Positions 33,901-43,227 of a stretch of 64,000 nucleotides of DNA are shown piece by piece; position 1 is the first letter of the stretch; each line of letters opens with the position of its first letter. Made by a program: the position numbers and the translations under genes. The notes beneath the pieces were generated by a model, which was not told the DNA's origin, searched no databases, and saw only the letters and a program-made list of their open reading frames with translations. The stretch covers positions 8,165 to 72,164 of the forward strand of contig CAZOJJ010000011.1 in NCBI GenBank assembly GCA_964580105.1, in the 5' to 3' direction. The stretch is from CAZOJJ01 sp964580105. GTDB lineage: Bacteria > Bacteroidota > Rhodothermia > Rhodothermales > Rubricoccaceae.

Positions 33901-35625
33901 ATGACCTTCGACGACAGCCGACGTCTCACCGGGCCGAGCCTGCTCCTCGACCGCCCGGGCGCCGTCCTGGAGGTCCGCCTCGGCGACGACGAGGCCGCCG
34001 CCGCCGTCGAGGCGTGGCGGCGGCACCTCGCCCGGTACGCCGAGGCCGTCGGCTGGGGCGCTCCTGCGGTCGGCGTGCGGCGGTACGCGGGCGGCGCGTC
34101 GCTCGCCTTCGAGGCGCCCATCGACGCGCTCTACGCGGCGACCGAGGTCAACGAGGCCGCCTGGGACGCGGCGGTCGCCGAGGTCGAGGGCGGGGACGGC
34201 CGCCTCTTCGAGGCCGAGGTGGAGCGCCTCCGAGCGCTGATCGCAGAGGAGCGGAACCCGGCGCTGCGGGCGCTCCAGGCCGCCGCCGCCGAGCGCGGCG
34301 TGACCCTGCTCAGCGACGACCACACCGCCTCGGTGGGGCTGGGGACCGGCTCGCTGAGCTGGCCCGTCCGCGCCATCCCGGCCCCCGAGCGGATCGACTG
34401 GGACGGCGTCCACGACGTGCCCGTGGCGCTGGTCACCGGGACGAACGGAAAGTCCACCACGGTCCGGCTCCTGGCGGCCGTCCTCCGCGCCGAGGGCCGC
34501 GTGCCCGGCGCGACCTCCACCGACCGCATCGTCGTCGGCGCCGACATCCTCGACCGGGGCGACTACTCCGGGCCGGGCGGCGCACGGGCGGTGCTGCGCG
34601 ACGGCCGCGTGGAAACGGCCGTGCTGGAGGTGGCGCGGGGCGGCGTCCTGCGCCGCGGCCTCGGCGTCCCGCGCGCCACGGCCGCCGCCGTCACGAACGT
34701 CGCCGACGACCACCTCGGCGAGTACGGCGTGGACACCGTCGAGGAGCTGGCCGAGGCCAAGTTCGTCGTGACCAAGACGCTCGGCGAGGGCGGCGTGCTC
34801 GTCGTCAACGCCGAGGATCCGTACTGCCACCACGAGGCGCACCGCCTCACGCCGCTGCTCGACGATCAGGGCGTCCGGCTCTTCTGGACCGCGCTCGACC
34901 CGGACCACGAACGCCTCGTCGTCCACCGCCGGATGGAAGGGACGGCCTGCGCCGTCGTGGACGGCCACCTCGCCTTCAGCGCCCGGGGCGGCGATTGGCA
35001 GCCGGTCGTATCCGTGGCCGACATCCCGATCACGCTCGGCGGCGCGGCGCGCTACAACGTCCGCAACGCGCTCGCGGCGCTGGGCCTGGCACTCGCGCTG
35101 GGGGCCGAGCCGGAGGCCATCGCCGCGGGCCTCCGCGCCTTCCGCAGCGACCCCGACTCCAACCCGGGCCGCGGTAACGTCTTCGACGTCGGCGAGGCGC
35201 GCGTGCTGGTGGACTTCGCGCACAACGCGCACGGCCTGGAGGCGCTCCGCGAGGCCGTCGAAGGCCTCCCGGCCCGCCGCCGGATCGTCCTGATGAGCCA
35301 CGCCGGGGACCGCACCGACGGCGAGATCGCGGCGCTCGCCCGCGAGGCCGCCCGCCTCGGCGCCGCCCACTACGTCCTCGCCGACCTGCCCGACTACCTC
35401 CGGGGCCGCGCGCCCGGGGCCGTCCCGGCCCTCCTCGCCGAGACCCTCCGCGAGGCCGGCGTCTCCGAGGACGCCATCGAGCCGGCGGCCGACCCCGTGG
35501 AGGGGACGCGGAAGGCCCTCGCGATGGCGCAGCCCGGCGACCTCCTCCTGCTTTTCGTCCTGAGCCATCGCGACGAGGCCTTCGCCCTCATCCGCGAGGC
35601 CGCCGCCCGCGCCCGCACGGCATGA
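33901..35625 (+). CDS. CphA-related Mur-ligase-like protein lacking the ATP-grasp domain
   Basis: 574 residues. The first ~160 have no recognisable motif but begin like a CphA N-domain. From ~175 a complete Mur-ligase domain parallels CphA: VALVTGTNGKSTTVRLLAAV, LEVARGGVLRRGLGV, NVADDHLGEYGVDTVEELAEAKF (with the lysine normally carbamylated), NPGRGNVFDV and VLVDFAHNAHGLEAL. CphA's ATP-grasp half is absent. Key catalytic segments are intact, so it is probably an active ATP-dependent amino-acid ligase. Its placement 4 nt after cphA implies a role in cyanophycin or a related peptide. The product is unknown. Confidence 0.82.
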   Translation: MTFDDSRRLTGPSLLLDRPGAVLEVRLGDDEAAAAVEAWRRHLARYAEAVGWGAPAVGVRRYAGGASLAFEAPIDALYAATEVNEAAWDAAVAEVEGGDGRLFEAEVERLRALIAEERNPALRALQAAAAERGVTLLSDDHTASVGLGTGSLSWPVRAIPAPERIDWDGVHDVPVALVTGTNGKSTTVRLLAAVLRAEGRVPGATSTDRIVVGADILDRGDYSGPGGARAVLRDGRVETAVLEVARGGVLRRGLGVPRATAAAVTNVADDHLGEYGVDTVEELAEAKFVVTKTLGEGGVLVVNAEDPYCHHEAHRLTPLLDDQGVRLFWTALDPDHERLVVHRRMEGTACAVVDGHLAFSARGGDWQPVVSVADIPITLGGAARYNVRNALAALGLALALGAEPEAIAAGLRAFRSDPDSNPGRGNVFDVGEARVLVDFAHNAHGLEALREAVEGLPARRRIVLMSHAGDRTDGEIAALAREAARLGAAHYVLADLPDYLRGRAPGAVPALLAETLREAGVSEDAIEPAADPVEGTRKALAMAQPGDLLLLFVLSHRDEAFALIREAAARARTA

Positions 35626-35659
35626 AACGATCCTCCCGGCATGAAACGATCCTCCCGAC
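35622..35659. repeat. Tandem 19-bp duplication of a start-codon region
   Basis: ATGAAACGATCCTCCCGGC (35622-35640) is followed directly by ATGAAACGATCCTCCCGAC (35641-35659), one mismatch. Because 19 is not divisible by three, the two ATGs are in different frames; only the second opens the M28 frame. Confidence 0.95.
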
Positions 35660-36630
35660 GCGCGCCTACCGCCGCCCCGGCATCCCGCCGGCGGCTTCCG
35701 CTCATCCTCGGACTCGTCCTGCTCCTCGCTGCGCTGGGTTATCTGCTCCTCCGCCCGGGTGCGCCCGCCTTCGACGGCGAGCGGGCGATGGCGTGGGTGC
35801 GTGCGCAGACCGAGCAGGGGCCGCGCGTGCCGGGGACGGTCGTGCACACCGCCTTCCCGTCCTGGCTCGAAACCCAGCTCGCCCCCCTGGCCGACGCCGT
35901 CAGCCTCCAGCCCTTCACCTACCGCGACGCGCACGACTCGACGCGCACCTGGGCCGGGACGAACGTCGTCGCCTCGTTCAACATGACGCCGGAGAGCGGG
36001 CGCCGCGTGATGCTCGCCGCACACTGGGACACCCGGCCGCAGGCCGATCAGGACCCCGACTCCACGCTGCGCGCCCGGCCCAGCCTCGGCGCCAACGACG
36101 GCGCCTCCGGCGTGGCCGTACTGCTGGAGATGGCTCGCCTCCTCGCCGACCGCGAGCCCGAGGTGGGCGTGGACCTCGTCTTCTTCGACCTCGAAGACCT
36201 CGGCGACGACCTCCCGCCCGGCACCGACGCCAGCGCTCCGCGCAACCCGTTCGCCATCGGGGCCGAGCGGTTCGTCGCGATGAACCCGCGCTACCGGCCG
36301 CAGTACGGCGTCCTCCTCGACATGGTGGGCGATGCCGAGCTGCGCATTCCGCAGGAGGCCTACTCCCGCATCAACGCGCCCGAGGTCATGGCGCGCGTCT
36401 GGGCCGCCGCCGAGCGCGTCGGGGCGACGGCCTTCGTGGACGAGCCCGGCGGGCCGGTCGTGGACGACCACGTCCCGTTCCTCCAGCGCGGCATCCCGGT
36501 CGTCAACCTCGTCCACTATCCCTTCCCGCCCACCTGGCACACGAGTGCCGACACGCCCGAGCGGATGAGCGCCGCGAGCCTCCAGCAGGTCGGCGACGTG
36601 CTGGTGGAGCTGCTCTACGGCGACGGCTGA
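35641..36630 (+). CDS. M28 family metallopeptidase / glutaminyl-cyclase-like protein
   Basis: 329 residues with one N-terminal membrane or signal segment (RRLPLILGLVLLLAALGYLLL). The zinc-site pattern is MLAAHWDTRPQADQ, LGANDGASGVAVLLEMAR, FFDLEDLGDD, and the C-terminal VHYPFPPTWHTSADTPERM. The layout resembles bacterial glutaminyl-peptide cyclotransferases as well as aminopeptidases. It probably acts in the periplasm. It follows the Mur-ligase-like gene closely, although the original ATGA coupling was shifted by the 19-bp duplication at the start. Its 3' end overlaps thpR by 16 nt, tail-to-tail. Confidence 0.85.
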   Translation: MKRSSRRAPTAAPASRRRLPLILGLVLLLAALGYLLLRPGAPAFDGERAMAWVRAQTEQGPRVPGTVVHTAFPSWLETQLAPLADAVSLQPFTYRDAHDSTRTWAGTNVVASFNMTPESGRRVMLAAHWDTRPQADQDPDSTLRARPSLGANDGASGVAVLLEMARLLADREPEVGVDLVFFDLEDLGDDLPPGTDASAPRNPFAIGAERFVAMNPRYRPQYGVLLDMVGDAELRIPQEAYSRINAPEVMARVWAAAERVGATAFVDEPGGPVVDDHVPFLQRGIPVVNLVHYPFPPTWHTSADTPERMSAASLQQVGDVLVELLYGDG

Positions 36631-37157
36631 CCGAGCGGGTACCGCGCCCGCGTCGCGTACCGCGAGCCCTCCGGGTGCCGCTCGCTCTCTACCAGCCGGA
36701 ACTCCGTGATCGTAGCTGTGAGCCTCGGAAGGGGGCGGCGGAGCGCTTTGCCGAGCGCCGTGCGGTCGGGATCGCGGAGGCGGGCCAGCGTGAGGTGGGG
36801 GCGGAACGGCCGCATCTCCGGCGCGAAGCCGACCGTCGCCAGGGCCGCGTTCACCCGTTGATGGAGATCGAGGAGCGCGGGTTCGTCGCGGAGCGTCGCC
36901 ACGAGGGCGCGCGGGCGGCGCCGGTTCGGGAACACCGCGAGTCGGTCGGGTTCGAGGGCGACGGGCGCCGCCTCGACCCTGCGCAACGCCTTGGCCGTCG
37001 CGGTGGCGCGGTCCTCCTCGACGACGCCCAGGAAGGCGAGGGTGAGGTGAAGCTGCTCGGGGCGCATCCACCGCACTCCGTCCGCCTCGGCGCGCACGGC
37101 AGCGAGGGCGGCTCCCAGCGGGTCGGGCACGGGAAGGGCGACGAAGAGGCGGGGCAT
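36615..37157 (-). CDS. thpR: RNA 2',3'-cyclic phosphodiesterase (LigT-like)
   Basis: 180 residues of the 2H phosphoesterase superfamily. It starts MPRLFVALPVPDPLGAAL and has both HxTx motifs (EQLHLTLAFLG and RPHLTLARLRD) with the expected spacing, plus FRLVESERHPEGSRY near the C-terminus. ThpR hydrolyses 2',3'-cyclic phosphate RNA ends in vitro and reversibly forms 2'-5' bonds. It lies 65 nt downstream of the BtuC-type permease on the same strand and may be the last gene of that transcript. Confidence 0.92.
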   Translation of the reverse strand: MPRLFVALPVPDPLGAALAAVRAEADGVRWMRPEQLHLTLAFLGVVEEDRATATAKALRRVEAAPVALEPDRLAVFPNRRRPRALVATLRDEPALLDLHQRVNAALATVGFAPEMRPFRPHLTLARLRDPDRTALGKALRRPLPRLTATITEFRLVESERHPEGSRYATRARYPLGQPSP

Positions 37158-37222
37158 GGATAGGGAAGTAGGCGGTGCGGAAAGGCCCCTCGTCCGCTTC
37201 TCCGCCGTCCCAATCTCCGCGC

Positions 37223-38242
37223 CTACACCGGTAGCCGCGCCGTCCGGCGCAGCAGGACGAGGAAGAACGGTACGCCGCAGATCGCCGTCAGGATGCCGAC
37301 GGGAAGCTCCTGGCCGGGCAGGACCGTGCGGGCGACGAGGTCGGCGAGGAGGAGGAACAGCGCGCCGGTGGCGCACGAGAGCGGCACCAGCCGCCGGTGG
37401 CTCGGCCCGACGACGAACCGCACCGCGTGCGGCACGATCAGCCCCACGAATCCGATGATTCCGGATGAGGCCACCAGCACGCCCGTCACGGCGGCGGCGA
37501 GCACGATCAACCCGCGCTTGAGCGCCTCGACGGGCACGCCGAGGGAGCGCGCCGGCTCCTCGCCCGTCAGCAGCGTGTCGAGCGGCCGGGCCAGCAGCCA
37601 CAGCGCGAGGGTGGCGACGAACGTCCCGAGGAGGGGGAGGGGGAGCGATTCCCAGCGCGCGCCGGCCAGCGAGCCGAGCAGCCAGAACAGCACCGCCCGG
37701 AGCTTGTTGGGGTCGGGCGAGGCGTACGTCACGAACGCCGTCACGGCCGCGAGGAACGACGACACGGCCACGCCCGCGAGGAGCAGCCGCGCCACCGAGA
37801 GCCGCGCGCCCGTCCGCGCCACGGTGAAGACGACGACGAGCGTGCCGAGGGCGCCGAGGAAGGCCGCCAGCGGGAGCGAGAGCGCCCGGCTCAGCAGCGG
37901 CGGCAGGAAGCCGAGGTAAAACAGCGAGGCCCCCGCGCTCGCCCCGCTGGAGACGCCCAGCACGTACGGCTCGGCCAGCGGGTTGCGCACGAGCGCCTGC
38001 ATCGCCACGCCCATCACGGCAAGGCCGCCGCCGACGGCCAGCGCCAGCAGCGCCCGCGGCAGCCGGAGTGACCACACGATGGTCCGGGCAACGGGGTCGG
38101 AGGCCGTTCCGCCCGGCCCCTCGCGGAGCGCCTGGACGACCGTGCCGAGGGGGAGATCCACGCTCCCCAGGGCCAGCGCGGCCAGGAGCGCGGCGACGAG
38201 CGCCAGCGCCAGCCCGCCCGCCACGACGAGGGGCCGCGTCAT
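37223..38242 (-). CDS. FecCD/BtuC-type ABC transporter permease
   Basis: 339 residues with about ten hydrophobic segments. Family blocks are RTIVWSLRLPRALLALAVGGGLAVMGVAMQALVRNPLAEPYVLGVSSGASAGA, LAGVAVSSFLAAV, LLGSLAGARWE, and the C-terminal GFVGLIVPHAVRFVVGPSHRRLVPLS. This is the dimeric membrane subunit of vitamin B12, heme or ferri-siderophore uptake. Its start overlaps the stop of the binding-protein gene by 4 nt. No ATPase gene follows; the next gene is thpR. Confidence 0.93.
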   Translation of the reverse strand: MTRPLVVAGGLALALVAALLAALALGSVDLPLGTVVQALREGPGGTASDPVARTIVWSLRLPRALLALAVGGGLAVMGVAMQALVRNPLAEPYVLGVSSGASAGASLFYLGFLPPLLSRALSLPLAAFLGALGTLVVVFTVARTGARLSVARLLLAGVAVSSFLAAVTAFVTYASPDPNKLRAVLFWLLGSLAGARWESLPLPLLGTFVATLALWLLARPLDTLLTGEEPARSLGVPVEALKRGLIVLAAAVTGVLVASSGIIGFVGLIVPHAVRFVVGPSHRRLVPLSCATGALFLLLADLVARTVLPGQELPVGILTAICGVPFFLVLLRRTARLPV

Positions 38243-39165
38243 GATCCGGCAGCCGGATGAAGGAGCGCCGCCAGCCGGGCGATGCCCTCCGCGAGGCGGG
38301 GACCCGGGCGGCTCAGCAAGTCCGGGTCGAAACCGTACACGCGGCCCTCCGCGACGGCCGGGACGAGCGTCCACGTAGGGTGGTGGTCGAGGAGCCGGGC
38401 CGGGTCGTAATCCCAGCCGGCGAGCACGACGATCACCTCGGGCGCGGCCTCCAGGACCCACTCGTCGCTGAGGACGGGCGCGGCGCCGCCGAAGGCGTCC
38501 GTGAGGTTGTCGCCCCCGGCTAGCCGGACGGCCTCGCTGGCGTACGACTCGCGGCCGAAGGCGTAGAGCGTTTCGTCGCCTACGAGCAGGAGCGTACGCG
38601 GCGGAGCCAGGTCCGCCACCGCCTGCACGACGCTGTCGAGGCGCGCCTCGAACGCCGCCGCCGCCGCCTCGGCGTTCACGTGGAGGAGGGCGCCGAGCGT
38701 GCGCATCGCGGCGGGCACGTCGGCCACCTCGTCGAACGAGAAGAAGTACGTCGGGAGGCCGAGGCGGGCGAAGGGCTCGGCGTCGGCCGGGCTGTTGATC
38801 TGGTCCGTCGCCAGCAGCAGGTCGGGCTCCAGCGCCACGACGCCCTCGGGCTCCAGCGGAAACGTCGAGAACGAAGGCAGGTCGAGGACGGCCTCGGGGA
38901 AGGTGTCCGACTGGCTTCGCCCGACCAGCCGGTCGCCCGCGCCGACGGCGTAGAGCATCTCCGTCAGGTTCGGGGCGAGGGAGAGGATGCGGCGCGGGGG
39001 ACTCGGGAGGGTGACCGTCCGTCCGAGCGCGTCGGTAACGGTCGTGTCGGAAGCAGGAGGATCCGCCCGTGGTGGGGAATCCTTCGGGCCGCAGCCGAGG
39101 CCGAGGAGCAGCGCGGCCGCCGAAAACACGCAGAAGGTCGAAAACACGCAGAAGAGGGAGCGCAC
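38239..39165 (-). CDS. BtuF/FepB-type substrate-binding lipoprotein
   Basis: 308 residues. The lipoprotein signal contains a tandem FCVFST/FCVFSA repeat and ends in LLLGLGC. The mature protein is a class III periplasmic binding protein: VTDALGRTVTLPSPPRRILSLAPNLTEMLYAVGAGDRLVGRSQ, VVALEPDLLLATDQ and EVIVVLAGWDYDP. BtuF-like proteins of this shape bind cobalamin, and IcmF upstream needs B12, but a siderophore or heme substrate is equally possible. Translationally coupled (ATGA) to the permease. Confidence 0.9.
   Translation of the reverse strand: MRSLFCVFSTFCVFSAAALLLGLGCGPKDSPPRADPPASDTTVTDALGRTVTLPSPPRRILSLAPNLTEMLYAVGAGDRLVGRSQSDTFPEAVLDLPSFSTFPLEPEGVVALEPDLLLATDQINSPADAEPFARLGLPTYFFSFDEVADVPAAMRTLGALLHVNAEAAAAAFEARLDSVVQAVADLAPPRTLLLVGDETLYAFGRESYASEAVRLAGGDNLTDAFGGAAPVLSDEWVLEAAPEVIVVLAGWDYDPARLLDHHPTWTLVPAVAEGRVYGFDPDLLSRPGPRLAEGIARLAALLHPAAGS
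39121..39156. repeat. Tandem 18-bp duplication inside a signal peptide
   Basis: CGAAAACACGCAGAAGGT (39121-39138) is followed by CGAAAACACGCAGAAGAG (39139-39156). In frame it lengthens the signal peptide hydrophobic core of the binding lipoprotein by six residues. Confidence 0.95.
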
Positions 39166-39194
39166 GGAGCGGAGGGGGCGAGCGTTTCGTTCCG

Positions 39195-39202
39195 TAACTT
39201 AC
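39195..39202 (+). promoter_or_regulatory. Putative -7 box TAACTTAC, lipid kinase gene
   Basis: The box lies 38 nt before the ATG at 39241. With the preceding G it is the near-palindrome GTAACTTAC, so it could serve both the lipid kinase and the divergent binding-protein gene. Confidence 0.3.
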
Positions 39203-39240
39203 GCCGGGGCGTTCCCGAGGCGGGTGCCCCTTTTCGCTCC

Positions 39241-40275
39241 ATGCGGTACGCCTTCCTCCTCAACCCCGCCGCCCAGAACCACCACGCCGGCCGGCGCCGG
39301 CCGGCGCTGGAAGCGGCGCTGCGCGCCGAAGGCGTGGCCTTCACCCTGGTCGAGACGGTGGCGCCGGGCCACGCCGAGCGCCTCGCCCGCGAGGCCGCCG
39401 CCGAGCACGACGTGGTCGTGGCCGTGGGCGGTGACGGGACCATCCACGAGGTCGCGCGGGGCGTCTTCGGCACCGGCGCCCGCATGGGCGTGCTCCCCCT
39501 CGGAACCGGCAACGACTTCGCCCACGCCATCGGGATGCCCGACGACCTCGGCGCGGCCGTGCGGGCGCTGCTCGCGGCCGAGCCGGTGCCGGTGGATGTG
39601 GGCCGCGTACGCTGGCAGGAACGCGCCGATGGCGGCGCCTTCGCCACGCACGAGGCGCTCTTCACCAACTGCCTCGGCACGGGCTTCGACGCCCTCGCGG
39701 CGCGCGGGGCGCAGCGGTTCAAGTTCCTCGGCGGGCGCACGGCCTACCTCGCCGCCGTCCTCCGGTCGCTGTGGCTCTGGCGGCAGCCCGTCGCCACGAT
39801 CACGCTCCAGACGGCGATGGAGCCCGAACCGGTCCTCGCCGCCGCCGAGGTGGGTGGGGCGGCGCAGGCCGAGCCGGCCCGCCTCGGCCTGCCGCCCGGC
39901 GAGGGCGAGGCGCTCCACGACGGCCGCTTCTTCCTCGTCGAGGTCGGCAACGGCTTCTCCGTCGGCGGCGGCTTCCTGCTGACGCCCGACGCCGTGGTGG
40001 ACGACGGCCTGCTCGACGTGTGCCTCGTGGACCGCGTCTCGACGAAGCGTGTGCTCCAGGTGCTGCCCAAGGCGTTCACGGGCGCGCACGTGTGCGAGCC
40101 CGAGGTCACGATCCGCCGGGCGCGGCGCGTCACGATCCGCTCCGAGGCCCCGCTGCCCGTCCAGGCCGACGGCGAGAACCTGACCGTCGGCGCGCGGGTG
40201 ATCGACGTGGAGGTGATCCCCGGCGCGCTTTCCCTTCTGGCCCCCCGAATTCGCCGCCCCGAACTCCACGCCTAG
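39241..40275 (+). CDS. Diacylglycerol kinase family lipid kinase (YegS/DagK-like)
   Basis: 344 residues of the DAGK catalytic family: FLLNPAAQNHHAGRRRPALE, the nucleotide loop VVVAVGGDGTIHEVARGVF, LGVLPLGTGNDFAHAIGMP-type motif (VLPLGTGNDFAHAIG), and C-terminal FFLVEVGNGFSVGGGFLLTPDAVVDDGLLDVCLVD with PVQADGENLT. It phosphorylates a lipid alcohol such as diacylglycerol or a long-chain base. It is monocistronic, divergent from the transporter genes and 55 nt before the NtrC-type gene. Confidence 0.9.
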   Translation: MRYAFLLNPAAQNHHAGRRRPALEAALRAEGVAFTLVETVAPGHAERLAREAAAEHDVVVAVGGDGTIHEVARGVFGTGARMGVLPLGTGNDFAHAIGMPDDLGAAVRALLAAEPVPVDVGRVRWQERADGGAFATHEALFTNCLGTGFDALAARGAQRFKFLGGRTAYLAAVLRSLWLWRQPVATITLQTAMEPEPVLAAAEVGGAAQAEPARLGLPPGEGEALHDGRFFLVEVGNGFSVGGGFLLTPDAVVDDGLLDVCLVDRVSTKRVLQVLPKAFTGAHVCEPEVTIRRARRVTIRSEAPLPVQADGENLTVGARVIDVEVIPGALSLLAPRIRRPELHA

Positions 40276-40295
40276 CCCGCGCGGTTGGCCGCCCG

Positions 40296-40303
40296 TACTT
40301 TCC
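40296..40303 (+). promoter_or_regulatory. Putative -7 box TACTTTCC, NtrC-type regulator gene
   Basis: TACTTTCC lies 27 nt before the ATG at 40331 and is identical to the STAS gene box at 11616. Confidence 0.4.
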
Positions 40304-40330
40304 GGTCCGCCCCGAACCCCTCCGTCCCCC

Positions 40331-41722
<1,392 letters not shown>

Positions 41723-41729
41723 GAACCGG

Positions 41730-41803
41730 GAAGTGAGAAGGATGAAGTAAGAAGGAGTGCCGAGAGCACCTCTCTCACTTCGGCCTTCTCACGTCGACCT
41801 TTC
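41730..41803. repeat. Degenerate purine/pyrimidine inverted repeat upstream of deoC
   Basis: The left arm carries AAGTGAGA (41731-41738) and GTGAGAAGG (41733-41741). The right arm carries TCTCACTT (41773-41780) and CCTTCTCAC (41784-41792). It has the same architecture and vocabulary as the element at 4894-4990, and likewise lies directly before a start codon. Confidence 0.6.
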
Positions 41804-41804
41804 C

Positions 41805-42674
41805 ATGAACGCTTCCGACCGCCAGGCCCTCCGGGACGCGCTCACCCGGACGTACGGCTCGCCGCACGACGGCGAGCAGGTGCGCGGCGGGTGCCGCCCC
41901 GAGCAGCAGCGAGGGCTCGAACGCCTGGTGGACGCCGGGGCCGGCCGCCTCGGTGTCCGCGCCGACCGCCTGCCGTCCGACCCCCTCGGCCTCGACGCCT
42001 GCCGCCTCGCCCCGCCCATCGCCCGGCTCATCGACCACACCGTGCTCAAGCCGGAGACGACGGCGGCCGACATCGAGCGGCTTTGCGCCGAGGCGCGCGA
42101 GCACTGCTTCGCGAGCGTGTGCGTGAGCCCGGTCTGGGTGCCCCTGGCCGCGCGCCACCTCCACGGCGCGATCCCGATGGTCTGCACCGTGATCGGCTTT
42201 CCGCACGGCGCCAGCCGCACGCCGGTCAAGGCCTTCGAGACGGAGATGGCCGTCCGCGACGGCGCCTCCGAGATCGACATGGTCCTCGCCATCGGGCTGC
42301 TCAAGAGCCAGCGCTACGACGAGGTCGAGGCCGACATCCGCGCCGTCGTCGAGGCCGCGCAGGGACGCACAGTGAAGGTCATCCTCGAAACCGCGCTGCT
42401 GACCGACGAGGAGAAGGTGATCGCGTGCGTGCTGAGCCAGAACGCGGGCGCCGGCTTCGTCAAGACCTCGACCGGCTTCGCCTCGCACGGCGCCACGCCG
42501 GAGGACATCGCGCTGATGCGCCGCGTCGTGGGCGACCGGATGGGCGTCAAGGCCTCCGGCGGCATCCGCTCGGCCGACGACGCCGTGACGATGGTCGAGC
42601 ACGGGGCCACCCGCCTCGGCGCCAGCGCGGGCGTGGCTATCTTGAAAGGGCTCACCTCCGACGCCGCCTACTAG
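41805..42674 (+). CDS. deoC: Deoxyribose-phosphate aldolase
   Basis: 289 residues from the ATG at 41805. The TIM-barrel aldolase core is clear: LIDHTVLKPETTAADIERLC, CTVIGFPHGA, AVRDGASEIDMVLAIGLLKS, VKVILETALL, the Schiff-base lysine motif FVKTSTGFASHGAT, and VKASGGIRSADDA. It cleaves 2-deoxyribose 5-phosphate to acetaldehyde and glyceraldehyde 3-phosphate. The N-terminus is ~70 residues longer than in short bacterial DeoC. No phosphopentomutase or nucleoside phosphorylase gene is nearby. Confidence 0.95.
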   Translation: MNASDRQALRDALTRTYGSPHDGEQVRGGCRPEQQRGLERLVDAGAGRLGVRADRLPSDPLGLDACRLAPPIARLIDHTVLKPETTAADIERLCAEAREHCFASVCVSPVWVPLAARHLHGAIPMVCTVIGFPHGASRTPVKAFETEMAVRDGASEIDMVLAIGLLKSQRYDEVEADIRAVVEAAQGRTVKVILETALLTDEEKVIACVLSQNAGAGFVKTSTGFASHGATPEDIALMRRVVGDRMGVKASGGIRSADDAVTMVEHGATRLGASAGVAILKGLTSDAAY

Positions 42675-42696
42675 AGGGTAGTGACATTCTAGCGCC

Positions 42697-43221
42697 ATGC
42701 GCTTCGCCGTACTCCTCGCTTTCGTGCTGGCATTGGCCGCGTGCGCGGGCCCGTCCGGCACCACCCGCCCGTCGGGTGACGACGACCCGCCTCCGCCGAC
42801 GGAGCCGGGGTATCCGGCGTACGAGACGTTCGACCCCTCCGGCTACGACGTCCACCCGGCGCGGCCCGCTCGGCCCATTGAGCACGACGTACCCGCGCGG
42901 CTGATGGAGGGCCGCGTGGAGGTGCCGGCCGACGACGTCGAGCGCGAGGTGGACGGGTTCCGCATCCAGGTCTTCTCGGGCGAGGACCGCCGCGCCGCCG
43001 AGGGCGTCCGCGCCGAGGCCGACGCCTGGGCGCGCGACGTGCGCGGCCAGGACGACGCACTCCGCAACCTGGAGTCGGACGTCCTCTACCAGCAGCCGTA
43101 CTACCGCGTGCGGATCGGGGCGTTCGAGTACCGCGACGAGGCCGAAGCGGCGCTCGCGTTCGTCCGCCAGCGGTTTCCCGAAGCGTTCATCGTGCCCGAC
43201 CGGGTGACGATCCGGGAATAA
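42697..43221 (+). CDS. SPOR-domain lipoprotein
   Basis: 174 residues with a lipoprotein signal (MRFAVLLAFVLALAAC). A Pro/Asp/Gly-rich linker follows. The C-terminal SPOR module is VDGFRIQVFSGEDRRAAEGVRAEADAWAR ... YQQPYYRVRIGAFEYRDEAEAALAFVRQRFP. SPOR domains bind denuded peptidoglycan glycans, often at division sites. It lies 22 nt after deoC and convergent with ppgK (6-nt gap). A second SPOR-like protein is encoded at 58732-59280. Confidence 0.88.
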   Translation: MRFAVLLAFVLALAACAGPSGTTRPSGDDDPPPPTEPGYPAYETFDPSGYDVHPARPARPIEHDVPARLMEGRVEVPADDVEREVDGFRIQVFSGEDRRAAEGVRAEADAWARDVRGQDDALRNLESDVLYQQPYYRVRIGAFEYRDEAEAALAFVRQRFPEAFIVPDRVTIRE

Positions 43222-43227
43222 GCCCGC

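Noticed and set aside
30780..34121. Open minus-strand frame of >1100 codons opposite cphA
   Set aside because: It mirrors cphA codons; high G/C third positions remove stops from the opposite frame. The translation is Val/Asp/Arg-rich without domains, whereas the plus strand encodes a complete CphA.
33655..37071. Long minus-strand frame opposite the Mur-ligase-like and M28 genes
   Set aside because: Shadow frame; the plus-strand products have clear motifs and the antisense product has none.
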